Positions 1 through 5,476 of a DNA stretch of 5,476 nt are shown one piece after another. Every line of letters starts with the position of its first letter. Positions within the stretch are counted from its first letter, which is position 1. The translations under genes were made by a program, and so were the position numbers. The notes under the pieces were generated by a model, which made no database searches, had not been told where the DNA came from, and saw only the letters and a list, made by a program, of their open reading frames with translations. Where the stretch lies: NCBI GenBank assembly GCA_016189845.1, contig JACPRT010000077.1:1-5476 (forward strand). The letters run 5' to 3'. Source of the DNA: Chloroflexota bacterium (lineage in GTDB: Bacteria > Chloroflexota > Dehalococcoidia > Lucifugimonadales > Lucifugimonadaceae).

Positions 1-1
1 C

Positions 2-883
2 GCCGATGTCTGGGCCGGGATCGTCGTGACCCTCGTGCGGGGCGCCGGCGAGACCCCCAGGTACATGATCGCCATGGTCGAGAACATCACTGAGCGAAAG
101 TCGTCAGAGGAGGCGGCGCGCAGGCTCGTTGAAGAGGAGCAGCTTGCAGGTAGGCTCGATGCCCGGAACCGCGAGCTCCAGCGAGTCCACGAGGCTCGTG
201 GCGAGTTCCTTTCCGCGGTTTCCCACGAGCTCAAGACTCCCCTCGCGAGCATCCTGGCATTCGCCGACATCCTCGCCCGCAACCAACCAGGGAACCTGAC
301 GCAACGCCAGCAGGACCACCTGGGTGCGATCCAGCGGAACTGTCGGTCGCTGGAGACGCTGATCAACGACCTCCTCGACCTGTCCCGTTTCGACGCCGGC
401 AGGTTCGAACTCACCAAGCGGCTGTTCAAGGCCGACGACCTCTTCACCGAAACGGTCAGGAGCTTCGCCCCGATCTTTTCGCAGAAGAACCAGTCCCTCG
501 TCACCGACATCCAGCTCGGCGACATTCGCCTGGAGGCGGACCGGGAACGGCTCGGCCAGGTGCTCGCCAACCTGCTGAGCAACGCCTCCAAGTACTCGCC
601 GGCCGGCAAGATCGTGACCCTCAAGGCCCGCGCGGTCGACGGCGTGATCTGCGTGGAGGTCGAGGACCGGGGGATCGGGATCCGGCCCGCGGACATGGCC
701 CGCATCTTCACACCGTTCTTCCGTTCGGACGACCCTGCGACCAGGAAGGTACCTGGCACCGGCCTTGGGCTTGCGATCGTGAAGTCGATCATCGAACTCC
801 ACGGTGGCGAGGTGACCGCTTCGAGCGAGCCCGGCTGCGGCAGCAAGTTCGGGTTCAAGGTCCCCGGCGTCCTGGCTGCGTAG
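2..883 (+). CDS. PAS-linked sensor histidine kinase, 5' end outside the window
   Basis: This is the C-terminal part of a two-component sensor kinase, which autophosphorylates on His and passes the phosphate to a response regulator. The frame is open to the left edge, so the GTG at 26 is probably an internal Val codon; residue numbers below count from it. Residues 1-25 look like the end of a PAS/PAC domain, closing in ENITERK, so a sensory PAS domain probably lies upstream. A charged, likely coiled-coil linker (about 26-60) leads to the HisKA domain with the H-box SHELKTPL (phospho-acceptor His67). The HATPase_c domain follows: N-box NLLSNASKYSP (Asn182, Asn186), G1 box EDRGIGI (213-219), F-box IFTPFF (227-232) and G2 box GTGLGLA (244-250). 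All catalytic boxes are intact. No membrane segment occurs in the visible part. No response regulator gene is in the window, so its partner is unknown. The stop is TAG at 881-883. Confidence 0.95.
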   Translation, partial: ADVWAGIVVTLVRGAGETPRYMIAMVENITERKSSEEAARRLVEEEQLAGRLDARNRELQRVHEARGEFLSAVSHELKTPLASILAFADILARNQPGNLTQRQQDHLGAIQRNCRSLETLINDLLDLSRFDAGRFELTKRLFKADDLFTETVRSFAPIFSQKNQSLVTDIQLGDIRLEADRERLGQVLANLLSNASKYSPAGKIVTLKARAVDGVICVEVEDRGIGIRPADMARIFTPFFRSDDPATRKVPGTGLGLAIVKSIIELHGGEVTASSEPGCGSKFGFKVPGVLAA

Positions 884-969
884 CTTCGTCAGCTTGCCTC
901 GCAAGCGAATTCGTCCCACCCGCGATATGCTCATTACGCGAGCGGGAATGATTCAACTGTGAGGAACCG
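884..969. other. Intergenic gap between the kinase gene and the operon, with weak hairpins
   Basis: This 86-bp gap is the only sizeable non-coding stretch before the four-gene cluster, so any promoter for the cluster would be expected here or inside the kinase gene. It contains a perfect 6-bp inverted repeat GCTTGC-CTC-GCAAGC (892-906), starting 9 bp after the kinase stop. A second possible stem pairs CCCGC (919-923) with GCGGG (942-946) across an 18-nt loop. Neither is followed by a T-run, so neither is a classical intrinsic terminator. A TATGCT at 926-931 resembles a -10 box, but no acceptable -35 box lies 16-18 bp upstream. No promoter is called. Confidence 0.4.
961..964 (+). promoter_or_regulatory. 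Ribosome binding site of the 235-aa protein gene
   Basis: GAGG lies 5 nt upstream of the ATG at 970, a good Shine-Dalgarno match at normal spacing. It supports that start codon. Confidence 0.65.
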
Positions 970-1677
970 ATGCCAGCACAACCGCTGGGACGCATTGAGC
1001 GGCCGGAAGCCGCGGTCATCCTGGGCGAAAGGAAGCTCTACGTCGCAGCGCTCATCTACCCCATTCCTGGCGCCCCCGGCGGGTTTTCCGATCGCCTTTC
1101 CGCGTACTGGAAGGCGATCGACGACCATGTAGGGCGTTTGGAGTCCCGCGCAGGTATCGTGAAGCACATCTTCCATGAGGGGATCGCAGACGCGGCCGAC
1201 GCCGGCCTCGAGGCGGTCAAAGAGGTCAACGAGCCGGCGCATTCGTTGATCAAGTCACGCGTCGACGCCGGCGCGGATTTCGAAGCGCTCGAGGACGACG
1301 AGGCCTTTGCGGAGGCCGTCGACTGGAGCCGCTGCGTCCAGCTCGGCTTCATGAGCCGAAAAGTCGCCGAGACCGTCAGCGAGGCCTATCGAAAAGCCAC
1401 GGAAGCCCGCTTCGACCACATGAAGAAGACGATCGAAGAGAGCCTCGGTCAGTCGGAGGCGGGTCTCCTGATCGCGGCTTCCACGCGCGGCCTCCAGCTC
1501 TCGGCATCGATCAACGTCTACAACGTCGTCCCGCCACAGCTGGACGAGCTCATGCGGTGGCTCCGGGACGCTGCGGCCCAGGGCGCAGAAGGCGCTGCGC
1601 CGGAGGCTGGAGAACCAGAGCATGACGCGGAACCCGCCCCGCCGCAGGCCGGCAAGCTATGGACGCCCGGCCATTGA
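970..1677 (+). CDS. Unrecognised 235-aa soluble protein, first gene of the hemW-selB cluster
   Basis: I do not recognise this gene with confidence. The ATG at 970 is preceded by GAGG at good spacing. There is no signal peptide or membrane segment, so the product is probably cytoplasmic. A likely beta strand (KLYVAALIYP, 22-31) is followed by a long, mostly helical middle section (about 40-160). That section contains the segments IVKHIFHEGI (63-72) and DWSRCVQLGFMSRKV (118-132), which look conserved-domain-like rather than random. Residues 161-198 resemble the end of an alpha/beta domain, with a strand (EAGLLIAAS), a short turn, a strand (INVYNVVPP) and a helix (LDELMRWLRD). This arrangement is loosely reminiscent of L7Ae-like or bacterial eRF1-like domains, but that is only a shape resemblance. 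The tail from about 202 is Ala/Glu/Pro/Gly-rich and probably disordered. The last codons overlap the hemW start by 19 bp, which suggests translational coupling and co-expression with hemW. Confidence 0.8.
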   Translation: MPAQPLGRIERPEAAVILGERKLYVAALIYPIPGAPGGFSDRLSAYWKAIDDHVGRLESRAGIVKHIFHEGIADAADAGLEAVKEVNEPAHSLIKSRVDAGADFEALEDDEAFAEAVDWSRCVQLGFMSRKVAETVSEAYRKATEARFDHMKKTIEESLGQSEAGLLIAASTRGLQLSASINVYNVVPPQLDELMRWLRDAAAQGAEGAAPEAGEPEHDAEPAPPQAGKLWTPGH

Positions 1678-2942
1678 ACACGGCTGCTCCCGCCCCCGTC
1701 TCGGGGCCGGCGGGGCCGATCAGCTTGTACGTCCACATCCCGTTCTGCGCGACCAAGTGCCCCTATTGCGACTTCAATACCTACGCGCGGATCGAACCGC
1801 TGATTCCTGGCTACGTAGAGGCTCTCGCCACGGAGTTGAGAGCGTGGGGATCTCTGCTCGATCGGCCAGAGGTGTCGACGATCTTCTTCGGCGGCGGTAC
1901 GCCGTCGTATCTGCCGGCCGGCGCGCTTGCGCGTCTCACCGAGACGATTCGCCTGGGATTCGCGGTTGCCGCCGACGCCGAGGTCACGGCTGAGGCGAAT
2001 CCCGACGACTGCACGCCTGAGCGCCTCGAGTCGATGCGGGCTGCCGGCATCAACCGGATCAGCCTGGGCGTCCAGAGCCTGGACGACGGTCTACTGAAGG
2101 TGCTGGGACGCAGGCACGATTCATCGCAGGCTATTCGGGCTTTTGGCGCGGCGAGGGCGGCAGGATTCGCAAACGCCAGCCTCGATCTGATGTTCGGGCT
2201 CCCCGGGCAGACCATGGCCCAGTGGACTTCCACATTCGAGAAGGCCCTCGCTCTCGGCCCGGACCACGTCTCCATGTACGGGCTGACCGTGGAACCCAAC
2301 ACTGCCTTCGCGTCTGACATCGCCGCGGGCCGACTCGCCACCCCCGACGGCGACCTCGCCGCGGACATGTACGAGTTCGCCATCGATCGCATGTCACGCC
2401 TGGGCTATCGGCACTACGAGATATCCAACTGGGCCCTTCCGGGCCGGGAGAGCCGGCACAACCTCGCATACTGGCGGAACGCGGCCTACCTGGGCGCCGG
2501 CCCGGGCGCGCACTCGTATCTGGGCCAGTGGCGATTCGCCAACCTCAAGTCGCCGAGGGAGTACATCCGCCGGACATCTGAGCTCGCGCACCTCCCGCCA
2601 CGTGCCTTCCCGTCTCGAACGCCCACCCAAGGGTCGATCCTCGCAGCCATCGAACAGGTGCGCGCCGCCGGGGTCTTGGAGTCGGTCGAGGCGATCGCTC
2701 CGCCGCTCGAGATGGCCGAGACGATGATGATGGGACTGCGCCTGGACGACGGCATCGACGCGCAGGCGTTCCGCGATAGGTTCGGCGTTGCCGTGGACAC
2801 GGTCTACGGGAGCGAGATACGCGAGCTTGTGGGGCTCGGGCTGATCGAGTTCGACATGCGCGGCGTCCGCCTGACGGCGCGTGGCCAACTCCTCGGTAAC
2901 GAGGTCTTCCAACGGTTCATGCTCGTGCCACAGCGCGCCTGA
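1659..2942 (+). CDS. hemW: Radical SAM heme chaperone HemW
   Basis: HemW is a cytoplasmic radical-SAM family protein that binds heme and delivers it to target proteins. It has often been misannotated as oxygen-independent coproporphyrinogen III oxidase (HemN). The 4Fe-4S motif CATKCPYCDF has Cys30, Cys34 and Cys37. It is followed by Phe39 where HemN has a fourth Cys, which is the HemW pattern. Further family marks are GGGTPS (78-83), EANP (112-115), LGVQSLDD (136-143), DLMFGLPGQT (176-185), YEISNWA (253-259), the HemW-type motif HNLAYW (267-272), GPGAHSY (281-287) and the C-terminal-domain segment MMMGLRLDDGI (356-366). At 427 aa it is somewhat longer than the usual 370-400 aa. The ATG at 1659 lacks a clear Shine-Dalgarno sequence and overlaps the upstream gene by 19 bp. 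A TTG at 1674, forming TTGA with that gene's stop, is an alternative start that shortens the protein by 5 residues. The stop is TGA at 2940-2942, 12 bp before selB. Confidence 0.95.
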   Translation: MDARPLNTAAPAPVSGPAGPISLYVHIPFCATKCPYCDFNTYARIEPLIPGYVEALATELRAWGSLLDRPEVSTIFFGGGTPSYLPAGALARLTETIRLGFAVAADAEVTAEANPDDCTPERLESMRAAGINRISLGVQSLDDGLLKVLGRRHDSSQAIRAFGAARAAGFANASLDLMFGLPGQTMAQWTSTFEKALALGPDHVSMYGLTVEPNTAFASDIAAGRLATPDGDLAADMYEFAIDRMSRLGYRHYEISNWALPGRESRHNLAYWRNAAYLGAGPGAHSYLGQWRFANLKSPREYIRRTSELAHLPPRAFPSRTPTQGSILAAIEQVRAAGVLESVEAIAPPLEMAETMMMGLRLDDGIDAQAFRDRFGVAVDTVYGSEIRELVGLGLIEFDMRGVRLTARGQLLGNEVFQRFMLVPQRA

Positions 2943-2944
2943 GA

Positions 2945-2977
2945 CCTGCCGCCAATGTTCGTCATCGGGACCGCAGG
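2945..2977 (+). promoter_or_regulatory. Possible RNA hairpin enclosing the selB start codon
   Basis: An outer stem CCTGC (2945-2949) / GCAGG (2973-2977) encloses an inner stem GTTC (2957-2960) / GGAC (2968-2971, with one G-U pair). The 7-nt apical loop is GTCATCG. In RNA this would begin 2 nt after the hemW UGA stop and would hold the selB ATG (2955-2957) at the base of the inner stem. It could reduce selB initiation unless ribosomes arrive from hemW. The stems are short with an asymmetric internal loop, and most of the sequence is constrained by the conserved SelB N-terminus, so this may be accidental. Confidence 0.25.
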
Positions 2978-4805
2978 ACACGTCGACCATGGCAAATCGA
3001 CCCTCGTGCGCGCGCTCACCGGCATCGACCCCGACCGTCTCCCCGAGGAGAAGGAACGCGGGATGACGATCGAGCTCGGGTTCGCATGGCTGACGCTGCC
3101 AGGGGGTCTGGAGGTGAGCGTCGTCGACGTCCCCGGTCACGAGCGCTTCATCAAGCACATGCTGATGGGAGTGGGCGGGATCGACGTCGCGCTCCTGGTC
3201 GTGGCCGCGGACGAGGGCGTGATGCCCCAGACCAGGGAGCATGTCGCCATCATCGACCTCCTGCGAATCGGCCGCGGTGTGGTCGCTCTCACGAAGCGGG
3301 AGCTCGTCGATTCCGAATGGCTGGGCCTGGTCGCCTCGGACGTCAACGACCTGCTCAAGGGGACCTCGATCGAAGGCGCAACGGTGGTCCCGGTGTCGGC
3401 CGAGACCGGCGAAGGGCTGGATGAGCTGAAAGCGACCCTGGAGAAGTCCCTTCGGGACCTGCCGGGGAGGCGGGACGTGGGACGGCCGAGGCTGCCGGTC
3501 GACCGCTCATTCACGATGTCCGGTTTTGGCACGGTCGTGACAGGAACGTTGCAGGATGGCCGGCTGCGAGTCGGGCAGGAAGTCGAGGTCCTGCCATCGG
3601 CCACGGTGGCGCGCGTGCGAGGCCTCCAGACCCACCGGAAGACGGTCGACGAGGCGCTGCCGGGCACCCGCGTCGCGGTCAACCTGTCGGGCGTCAGCTA
3701 CGAGCAGATCAAGCGTGGCGACATCCTCACGATCGCGCGCTGGCTGAAACCGACCGAAGCATTCGACGCCTCCCTGCGCGTCATCCCGCACGCCCCCCGC
3801 CCGGTGAAGCACAACGCACGGATGACCCTGTATACAGGCGCCGTCGAGGTCGATGCCACGCTGAGACTGCTCGACGCGAACGAGCTGAAGGCGGGGGACT
3901 CCGGCTGGGTCCAGGTCAAGGTCGACCAGCCGGTGGCGGTGGTGAGGGGCGATTACTTCATAGTGCGCGACTCGGTCACGACGCTGGCGGGCGGCAACGT
4001 CGTAGACCCGTTCGCGGGCCGGCACAAGAGGTTCGACCCAGCCACGCTTCAGAGGCTGGCGACGCTGGCCCGCGGGTCGGAGCAGGACCTGATCGTGTCG
4101 GCCCTCGAAGCAATCGAACCCGCATCCCTGGCGGGCCTGTCGACCAAGGCCAATCTGTCCGCCGATCGTGCAAGCGAGCTGGCCCGGGCTGCGATCGAGC
4201 AGCGATTGATCGTAGCGGTTGGACCGGGCATGGAGACGCTGTTCACAGCGGCAGGCTGGGCCGCGAGGGCCAACACCGCCCGTGACTCACTCCAGGCGTA
4301 CCACCGCCAGTACCCGCTGCGGCCCGGCATGCCGCGCGAAGAGCTGCGCAACCGGCTTAACCTGAAGGCAGGCCCGTTCCTGCAGGTCCTGGCCCGGCTC
4401 GCAGAAGAGGCGGTGCTCGTGGCCGACGATGCCCATGTCAGGCTTCCGGGGTTTTCACCCGCCTTCACGGGGCAGCAGAAGGCGGTCGTCGACTCCTATG
4501 TCGCCTCGCTCGGCGAAAGCCCGTTCACTCCGCCAACCGGCCAGAAGATCGACCTCGAGGTCGTGAACGCCCTGGTCATGCAGGGGCTTGTGATCAAGGC
4601 CAACGAGGACGTCGTGTTCCTCAAGACGGCCTACGACGAGATGTCGGCGCGGGTCGTAGAGCGCATAAAGGCCACCGGCAAGGTGAGCGTCTCGGACGTC
4701 CGCGACATGTTCGGCCAGAGCCGCAAGTACATCCTCGCGCTGCTCGAACACATGGACCGCCTCCAGGTGACCAGGCGGGTCGGCGACGACCGCGTCCTGC
4801 GATAA
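2955..4805 (+). CDS. selB: Selenocysteine-specific translation elongation factor SelB
   Basis: SelB is a GTPase that carries selenocysteinyl-tRNA(Sec) to the ribosome and binds the SECIS hairpin of selenoprotein mRNAs, recoding UGA as selenocysteine. The 616-aa length matches E. coli SelB (614 aa). The GTPase domain has the P-loop GHVDHGKS (8-15), switch I segment RGMTIELGFA (35-44) with Thr38, DVPGH (58-62), and VSAETGEG (147-154) as G5. The G4 motif reads TKRE (113-116) where TKxD or NKxD is expected, an unusual Asp-to-Glu change. Domain II carries SFTMSGFGTVVTGTL (185-199), and domain III spans about 265-355. Residues from about 365 form the SelB-specific winged-helix region. It ends in an intact SECIS-binding repeat with SRKYILALLEHMD (589-601) and TRRVGDDRVLR (606-616). 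This C-terminus separates it from EF-Tu and IF2. The start has no strong Shine-Dalgarno sequence and lies 12 bp after the hemW stop, so translation is probably coupled. selA, selD and tRNA-Sec are not in the window. Confidence 0.97.
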   Translation: MFVIGTAGHVDHGKSTLVRALTGIDPDRLPEEKERGMTIELGFAWLTLPGGLEVSVVDVPGHERFIKHMLMGVGGIDVALLVVAADEGVMPQTREHVAIIDLLRIGRGVVALTKRELVDSEWLGLVASDVNDLLKGTSIEGATVVPVSAETGEGLDELKATLEKSLRDLPGRRDVGRPRLPVDRSFTMSGFGTVVTGTLQDGRLRVGQEVEVLPSATVARVRGLQTHRKTVDEALPGTRVAVNLSGVSYEQIKRGDILTIARWLKPTEAFDASLRVIPHAPRPVKHNARMTLYTGAVEVDATLRLLDANELKAGDSGWVQVKVDQPVAVVRGDYFIVRDSVTTLAGGNVVDPFAGRHKRFDPATLQRLATLARGSEQDLIVSALEAIEPASLAGLSTKANLSADRASELARAAIEQRLIVAVGPGMETLFTAAGWAARANTARDSLQAYHRQYPLRPGMPREELRNRLNLKAGPFLQVLARLAEEAVLVADDAHVRLPGFSPAFTGQQKAVVDSYVASLGESPFTPPTGQKIDLEVVNALVMQGLVIKANEDVVFLKTAYDEMSARVVERIKATGKVSVSDVRDMFGQSRKYILALLEHMDRLQVTRRVGDDRVLR

Positions 4806-4821
4806 TCCGCCCGGCCAGTCC

Positions 4822-4827
4822 AGGAGG
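4822..4827 (+). promoter_or_regulatory. Strong Shine-Dalgarno sequence that decides the start of the last operon gene
   Basis: A perfect AGGAGG lies 5 nt upstream of the GTG at 4833. The in-frame GTG at 4827 overlaps this sequence and therefore cannot be its start, so 4833 is preferred. This is the best ribosome binding site in the window. Confidence 0.75.
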
Positions 4828-4832
4828 TGGAG

Positions 4833-5333
4833 GTGGGCAGGTCCGAGGCCGAAGCGGCGCTGCTGATCGCGCTCAGGCCCGCGTCTCAGTCGGTATCGGC
4901 GATATCGTCGCTGTTGCGCGAGGTCCAGGCGGCGCTGCGCGGGGCCGCCCGCGCCACGCCCGAATGCGCCCACCTGTTCGAATCCGACCAGTCGCCCGTC
5001 CTCGTGGTGCGCTTCGCGGACGCAGGCGATGGCGTGACCATCGGATTCACGTTCGTGGACCCCTCGACGCGCTCCCCGCTCCTCGAATCCTCCGCCGCGG
5101 TCGTTCGCAGGTTCATCCGGGCCATGGAAGAGGTGCTGAAGAGCAGGCCGCAGCGCACGCTGTGGGGGCCGCCCGCAGTGACCGGCCGGCGCAGGCCTGC
5201 CGACGGCGAACGCGACTCGGTCGCAGAGCGGGCCGCGGTCGTCCTGACGGAGTTAGGCCGCTTTCCTGCTGTGACGATAAGCGGCGGCGGACGGCGCATA
5301 CAGATCGAAGGCGAGACCGCCGAGATCCTCTAG
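4833..5333 (+). CDS. Unrecognised 166-aa protein, last gene of the cluster
   Basis: I do not recognise this family. The GTG start at 4833 is chosen from the AGGAGG 5 nt upstream; the stop is TAG at 5331-5333. There is no signal peptide or membrane helix. The N-terminal third is an Ala/Ser/Leu-rich helix (about 5-40). Two likely beta strands follow, PVLVVRF (55-61) and GVTIGFTF (67-74), then an amphipathic helix (about 86-104) ending before TLWGPP (109-114). A basic, Arg-rich linker (about 117-128) joins a small C-terminal unit with a helix and a strand pair (VTISGGG, RRIQIEG). No catalytic motif is evident. The gene starts 27 bp after selB on the same strand, so it is probably co-transcribed, but its strong ribosome binding site suggests independent initiation. 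Codon positions are GC-rich like its neighbours. A role in selenocysteine metabolism cannot be claimed from position alone. Confidence 0.75.
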   Translation: MGRSEAEAALLIALRPASQSVSAISSLLREVQAALRGAARATPECAHLFESDQSPVLVVRFADAGDGVTIGFTFVDPSTRSPLLESSAAVVRRFIRAMEEVLKSRPQRTLWGPPAVTGRRRPADGERDSVAERAAVVLTELGRFPAVTISGGGRRIQIEGETAEIL

Positions 5334-5342
5334 CCGGTCCCT

Positions 5343-5476
5343 TTAGCCCATCCCCAGGTCGTACAGCTCGTGGTCGTCCATCCCAAAATGGTGCGCGATC
5401 TCGTGCATCACGGTCACACGCACCTCGTCGACGACTTCATCCGGGGACTCGCACATCTCCTCGATCGGCCGCTTGA
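5343..5476 (-). CDS. Zincin-like metallopeptidase family protein (minimal MMP-like, PF06262-type), C-terminal 43 residues
   Basis: Reading the minus strand from the right edge gives 43 residues in an open frame ending in TAA (complement of 5343-5345); the N-terminus lies outside the window. The fragment begins KRPIEEMCESPDEVVDEVRV and continues TVMHEIAHHFGMDDHELYDL, ending GMG. HEIAH is a zinc-binding HExxH motif (His24, Glu25 and His28 of the fragment). The context VTVMHEIAHHFG followed by an acidic stretch and a LG near the C-terminus is typical of the small bacterial zincin-like family formerly called DUF1025. Family members are short, about 110-140 aa, and their substrates are poorly defined. 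The gene is convergent with the last operon gene, with 9 bp between the stops. Confidence 0.85.
   Translation of the reverse strand, partial: KRPIEEMCESPDEVVDEVRVTVMHEIAHHFGMDDHELYDLGMG

Noticed and set aside
892..906. GCTTGC-CTC-GCAAGC hairpin as an intrinsic terminator of the kinase gene
   Set aside because: The stem is only 6 bp and no T-run follows, so it is listed only as a weak structure in the gap.
926..931. TATGCT as a -10 promoter element for the cluster
   Set aside because: It matches only four of six consensus bases and there is no -35 box at proper spacing.
104..934. Long minus-strand open frame (276 aa) opposite the histidine kinase
   Set aside because: It mirrors a well-supported kinase gene, has an Arg/Glu/Val-rich composition typical of antisense frames in GC-rich DNA, and shows no domain motif.
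2719..2732. Short ATG-triplet run (MMM) in hemW as a microsatellite
   Set aside because: Only three copies, inside a family-conserved Met-rich segment of the HemW C-terminal domain.
1659..2942. Annotation as oxygen-independent coproporphyrinogen III oxidase HemN
   Set aside because: The CxxxCxxCxF motif lacks HemN's fourth Cys and the HNLAYW motif is present, both pointing to HemW.
2394..3242. Minus-strand open frame (282 aa) spanning the hemW-selB junction
   Set aside because: It lies opposite two genes with intact family motifs and is His/Arg/Asp-rich, as expected of an antisense shadow.
4964..5476. Plus-strand open frame running off the right edge
   Set aside because: It is extremely Arg/Pro-rich, overlaps the 166-aa gene in another frame and runs antisense to the metallopeptidase, so it is a shadow.

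Overview
The window is GC-rich, gene-dense bacterial DNA that reads as an ordinary chromosomal segment. No mobile element, CRISPR array, tRNA or rRNA was found. The codon style, the HemW and SelB sequences and two unrecognised small proteins would fit a Chloroflexota lineage (Dehalococcoidia/SAR202-like). That placement is an impression from the proteins, not a computed one. The presence of SelB indicates that the organism uses selenocysteine.

Layout: (1) The 3' part of a PAS-linked sensor histidine kinase runs in from the left edge and ends at 883. (2) An 86-bp gap (884-969) holds a short hairpin and the ribosome binding site of the next gene. (3) Four genes follow on the + strand, tightly packed and probably one operon. 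They are an unrecognised 235-aa protein (970-1677), the radical-SAM heme chaperone hemW (1659-2942, overlapping its neighbour by 19 bp), the selenocysteine-specific elongation factor selB (2955-4805, 12 bp after hemW), and an unrecognised 166-aa protein (4833-5333, after a strong Shine-Dalgarno sequence). (4) From the right edge, on the - strand, comes the C-terminal end of a small zincin-like metallopeptidase with an HExxH motif (5343-5476). It converges on the operon with only 9 bp between the two stop codons.

How the genes work together: HemW (heme delivery) and SelB (Sec-tRNA delivery to UGA codons) share no direct pathway. Both serve the maturation of redox and respiratory enzymes, so co-transcription is plausible without a specific shared mechanism. 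The partners SelB needs (selA, selD, tRNA-Sec) are not in the window.

The points most worth a second look are: the G4 motif of SelB, where the guanine-specificity Asp is Glu; a hairpin directly after the hemW UGA stop that encloses the selB start codon, with hemW and selB in the same reading frame; and the two unrecognised proteins flanking hemW-selB. I see no convincing evidence of a wholly new system.
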